From positions 372,001 to 436,000 of the forward strand of contig NZ_AUBB01000006.1 of the NCBI RefSeq assembly GCF_000429025.1: a DNA stretch of 64,000 nucleotides. Direction: 5' to 3'. The stretch comes from Actinospineispora spinosispora DSM 44797. Lineage in GTDB: Bacteria > Actinomycetota > Actinomycetes > Mycobacteriales > Pseudonocardiaceae. The notes below the pieces were generated by a model, which was not told where the DNA came from, did no database searches, and saw only the letters and a program-made list of their open reading frames with translations. The translations under genes and the position numbers were made by a program. Shown in pieces: positions 63,082 to 64,000 of the stretch; positions within the stretch are counted from its first letter, which is position 1, and each line of letters begins with the position of its first letter.

Positions 63082-64000
63082 TCCCGCTGCGCGGCGAACG
63101 TCAGCGCGTCCACCAGCGCCAGCCAGGACGCTTCCACCACATTGCCGTGCACGCCGACCGTCGTCCACGAGCCGCCGCCCTCCGCGGCGGAGTCGGTCGA
63201 CTCCACCAGGACCCTGGTGACCGCCTGAGTGCCGTGGTCGCCCTGCTTCGGGTTGAGGATCCGGACCTTGTAGTCGGACAGGTCCACGTCCCGAAGCCAC
63301 GGGCAGGAGGGCGTGAGCGCCGAGCGCAGCGCCGCGTCGAGCGCGTTGACCGGACCGTTGCCCTCCTCGGTCGCGATGACCCGGTGACCATCCACGGCCA
63401 GCTTGACCGTCGCCTCCGCGACCACCTCGCCGTCCGCTCGCCGCTCGGTGATCACCCGGTAGGACTCCAGCTCGAACGGCGCGGCCGGCGCGCCGTCCGC
63501 ATCGACCGCCGTACGCATGAGCAGCTCCAACGAGGCATCGGCCGCTTCGAACGACCAGCCCTGGGCCTCGCGCTCCTTGACCGTCGCGACGACCGCCGAC
63601 ACGGCCTGGGGGTGACCGGCCAGGTCGAGGCCGAACTCGGCGCCCTTGAGCTCGACACTCGCCCTGCCCGCCATCTCGGTGACCAGCACTCGCTGGCCGT
63701 TCCCGACGACCGTGGGGTCCATGTGGTTGTACAGCTCGGGGTCGACCTTGATCGCGCTCGCGTGCAGCCCGGCCTTGTGCGCGAACGCGGACGCCCCCAC
63801 GTAGGCCTGGTGCGTGTCCGGCGCGATGTTGGCGATCTCCGCCAGCGTGTGCGCGGTCCGGGTCAGCTCGACGAAGCTGCCCTCCGGCAGCACCGGCATG
63901 TCGAGCTTCGTCACCAGGTTGCCGATCACCGCGAACAGATCGGCGTTGCCGGCCCGTTCGCCGTAGCCGTTGGCGGTGCACTGCACGTGGGTGGCGCCGG
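63018..64000 (-). CDS. cimA: Citramalate synthase-like (CimA/LeuA family), 5' end outside the window
   Basis: Only the C-terminal 327 or so residues are present; the frame is open at 64000. Seen: HVQCTANGYGERAGNADL (end of the TIM barrel), the linker FAHKAGLHASAIKVDPELYN, and the LeuA regulatory domain VRILNPKQGDHGTQAVTRVLVE. It resembles the Rv... family of (R)-citramalate synthases, which condense pyruvate and acetyl-CoA, but isopropylmalate synthase cannot be ruled out. It converges with and overlaps the monooxygenase by 64 bp, and no terminator lies between. Confidence 0.85.
   Translation of the reverse strand, partial: GATHVQCTANGYGERAGNADLFAVIGNLVTKLDMPVLPEGSFVELTRTAHTLAEIANIAPDTHQAYVGASAFAHKAGLHASAIKVDPELYNHMDPTVVGNGQRVLVTEMAGRASVELKGAEFGLDLAGHPQAVSAVVATVKEREAQGWSFEAADASLELLMRTAVDADGAPAAPFELESYRVITERRADGEVVAEATVKLAVDGHRVIATEEGNGPVNALDAALRSALTPSCPWLRDVDLSDYKVRILNPKQGDHGTQAVTRVLVESTDSAAEGGGSWTTVGVHGNVVEASWLALVDALTFAAQRDQTRRRAQDGACSGSGPIATR

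Overview
The window is high-GC DNA with the gene content of a mycelial actinobacterium of the order Pseudonocardiales (Amycolatopsis-like). The clues are the coenzyme F420 gene cofC, mutT1, a SepIVA-like septation protein, hupB with a lysine/alanine tail, an XRE-DUF397 regulatory pair, and an order of housekeeping genes that matches, from memory, the Mycobacterium tuberculosis Rv2924c-Rv2992c region. Genus cannot be fixed from the sequence alone.

Layout. 1-584: end of a secreted CAP-domain protein. 585-1307: no gene, but three palindromic repeats. 1308-9114: a complete minus-strand kdp potassium-transport operon (small membrane ORF, kdpF, A, B, C, D, E). 9240-10610: a small membrane protein and a TetR regulator. 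10648-17238: a minus-strand acyl-CoA degradation cluster (thiolase, SRPBCC protein, MaoC hydratase, SDR, acyl-CoA dehydrogenase, acyl-CoA ligase), with a divergent alpha/beta hydrolase at 17379. 18379: lysA. 19858-27705: mutM, rnc, rpmF, DUF177, a long proline-rich MinD/EspI-like ATPase, sepIVA, coaD, rsmD and a membrane protein. 27940-36487: recG, a DAK-type kinase, rpmB, an SDR, ung, a gamma-carbonic-anhydrase-like protein, GNAT, DUF397, XRE and a divergent small Cys protein. 36546-44280: malate synthase, a hypothetical protein, a secreted lipase and glcDEF (glycolate oxidase). 44424-53671: thiL, a small Lrp-type sensor, DUF3515, ddl, a MocR regulator with a PNPOx-like protein, a Cys/Met PLP enzyme, gpsA, plsC and cofC. 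53880-60831: ppk, mutT1, hupB, leuD, leuC and an IclR regulator. 61345-61516: tRNA-Glu and tRNA-Gln. 61831-64000: an FAD monooxygenase and the end of a citramalate/isopropylmalate synthase-like gene.

How it works together. Malate synthase and glcDEF both use glyoxylate and carry the same IclR-type palindrome upstream (TTCCAC-N3-GYGGAA), suggesting a shared regulon. The acyl-CoA cluster forms a full beta-oxidation turn. The kdp genes overlap stop to start from end to end.

The most unusual content is intergenic. Five families of palindromes occupy almost every gap between convergent genes: A, a 113-bp element with 14-18-bp perfect terminal inverted repeats (3 copies); B, a 70-bp near-perfect palindrome (5 copies); C, GTGAGTG-tipped hairpins (7 loci) that often overlap stop codons; D, a nested CGCACAGAG double hairpin (2 copies); E, a GAGTCGGG palindrome that encodes the tail of the acyl-CoA ligase. 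Arms vary between copies with compensating changes. One B copy sits inside a D copy flanked by an 8-bp duplication, which suggests mobility. No IS element, CRISPR array or rRNA gene was seen.
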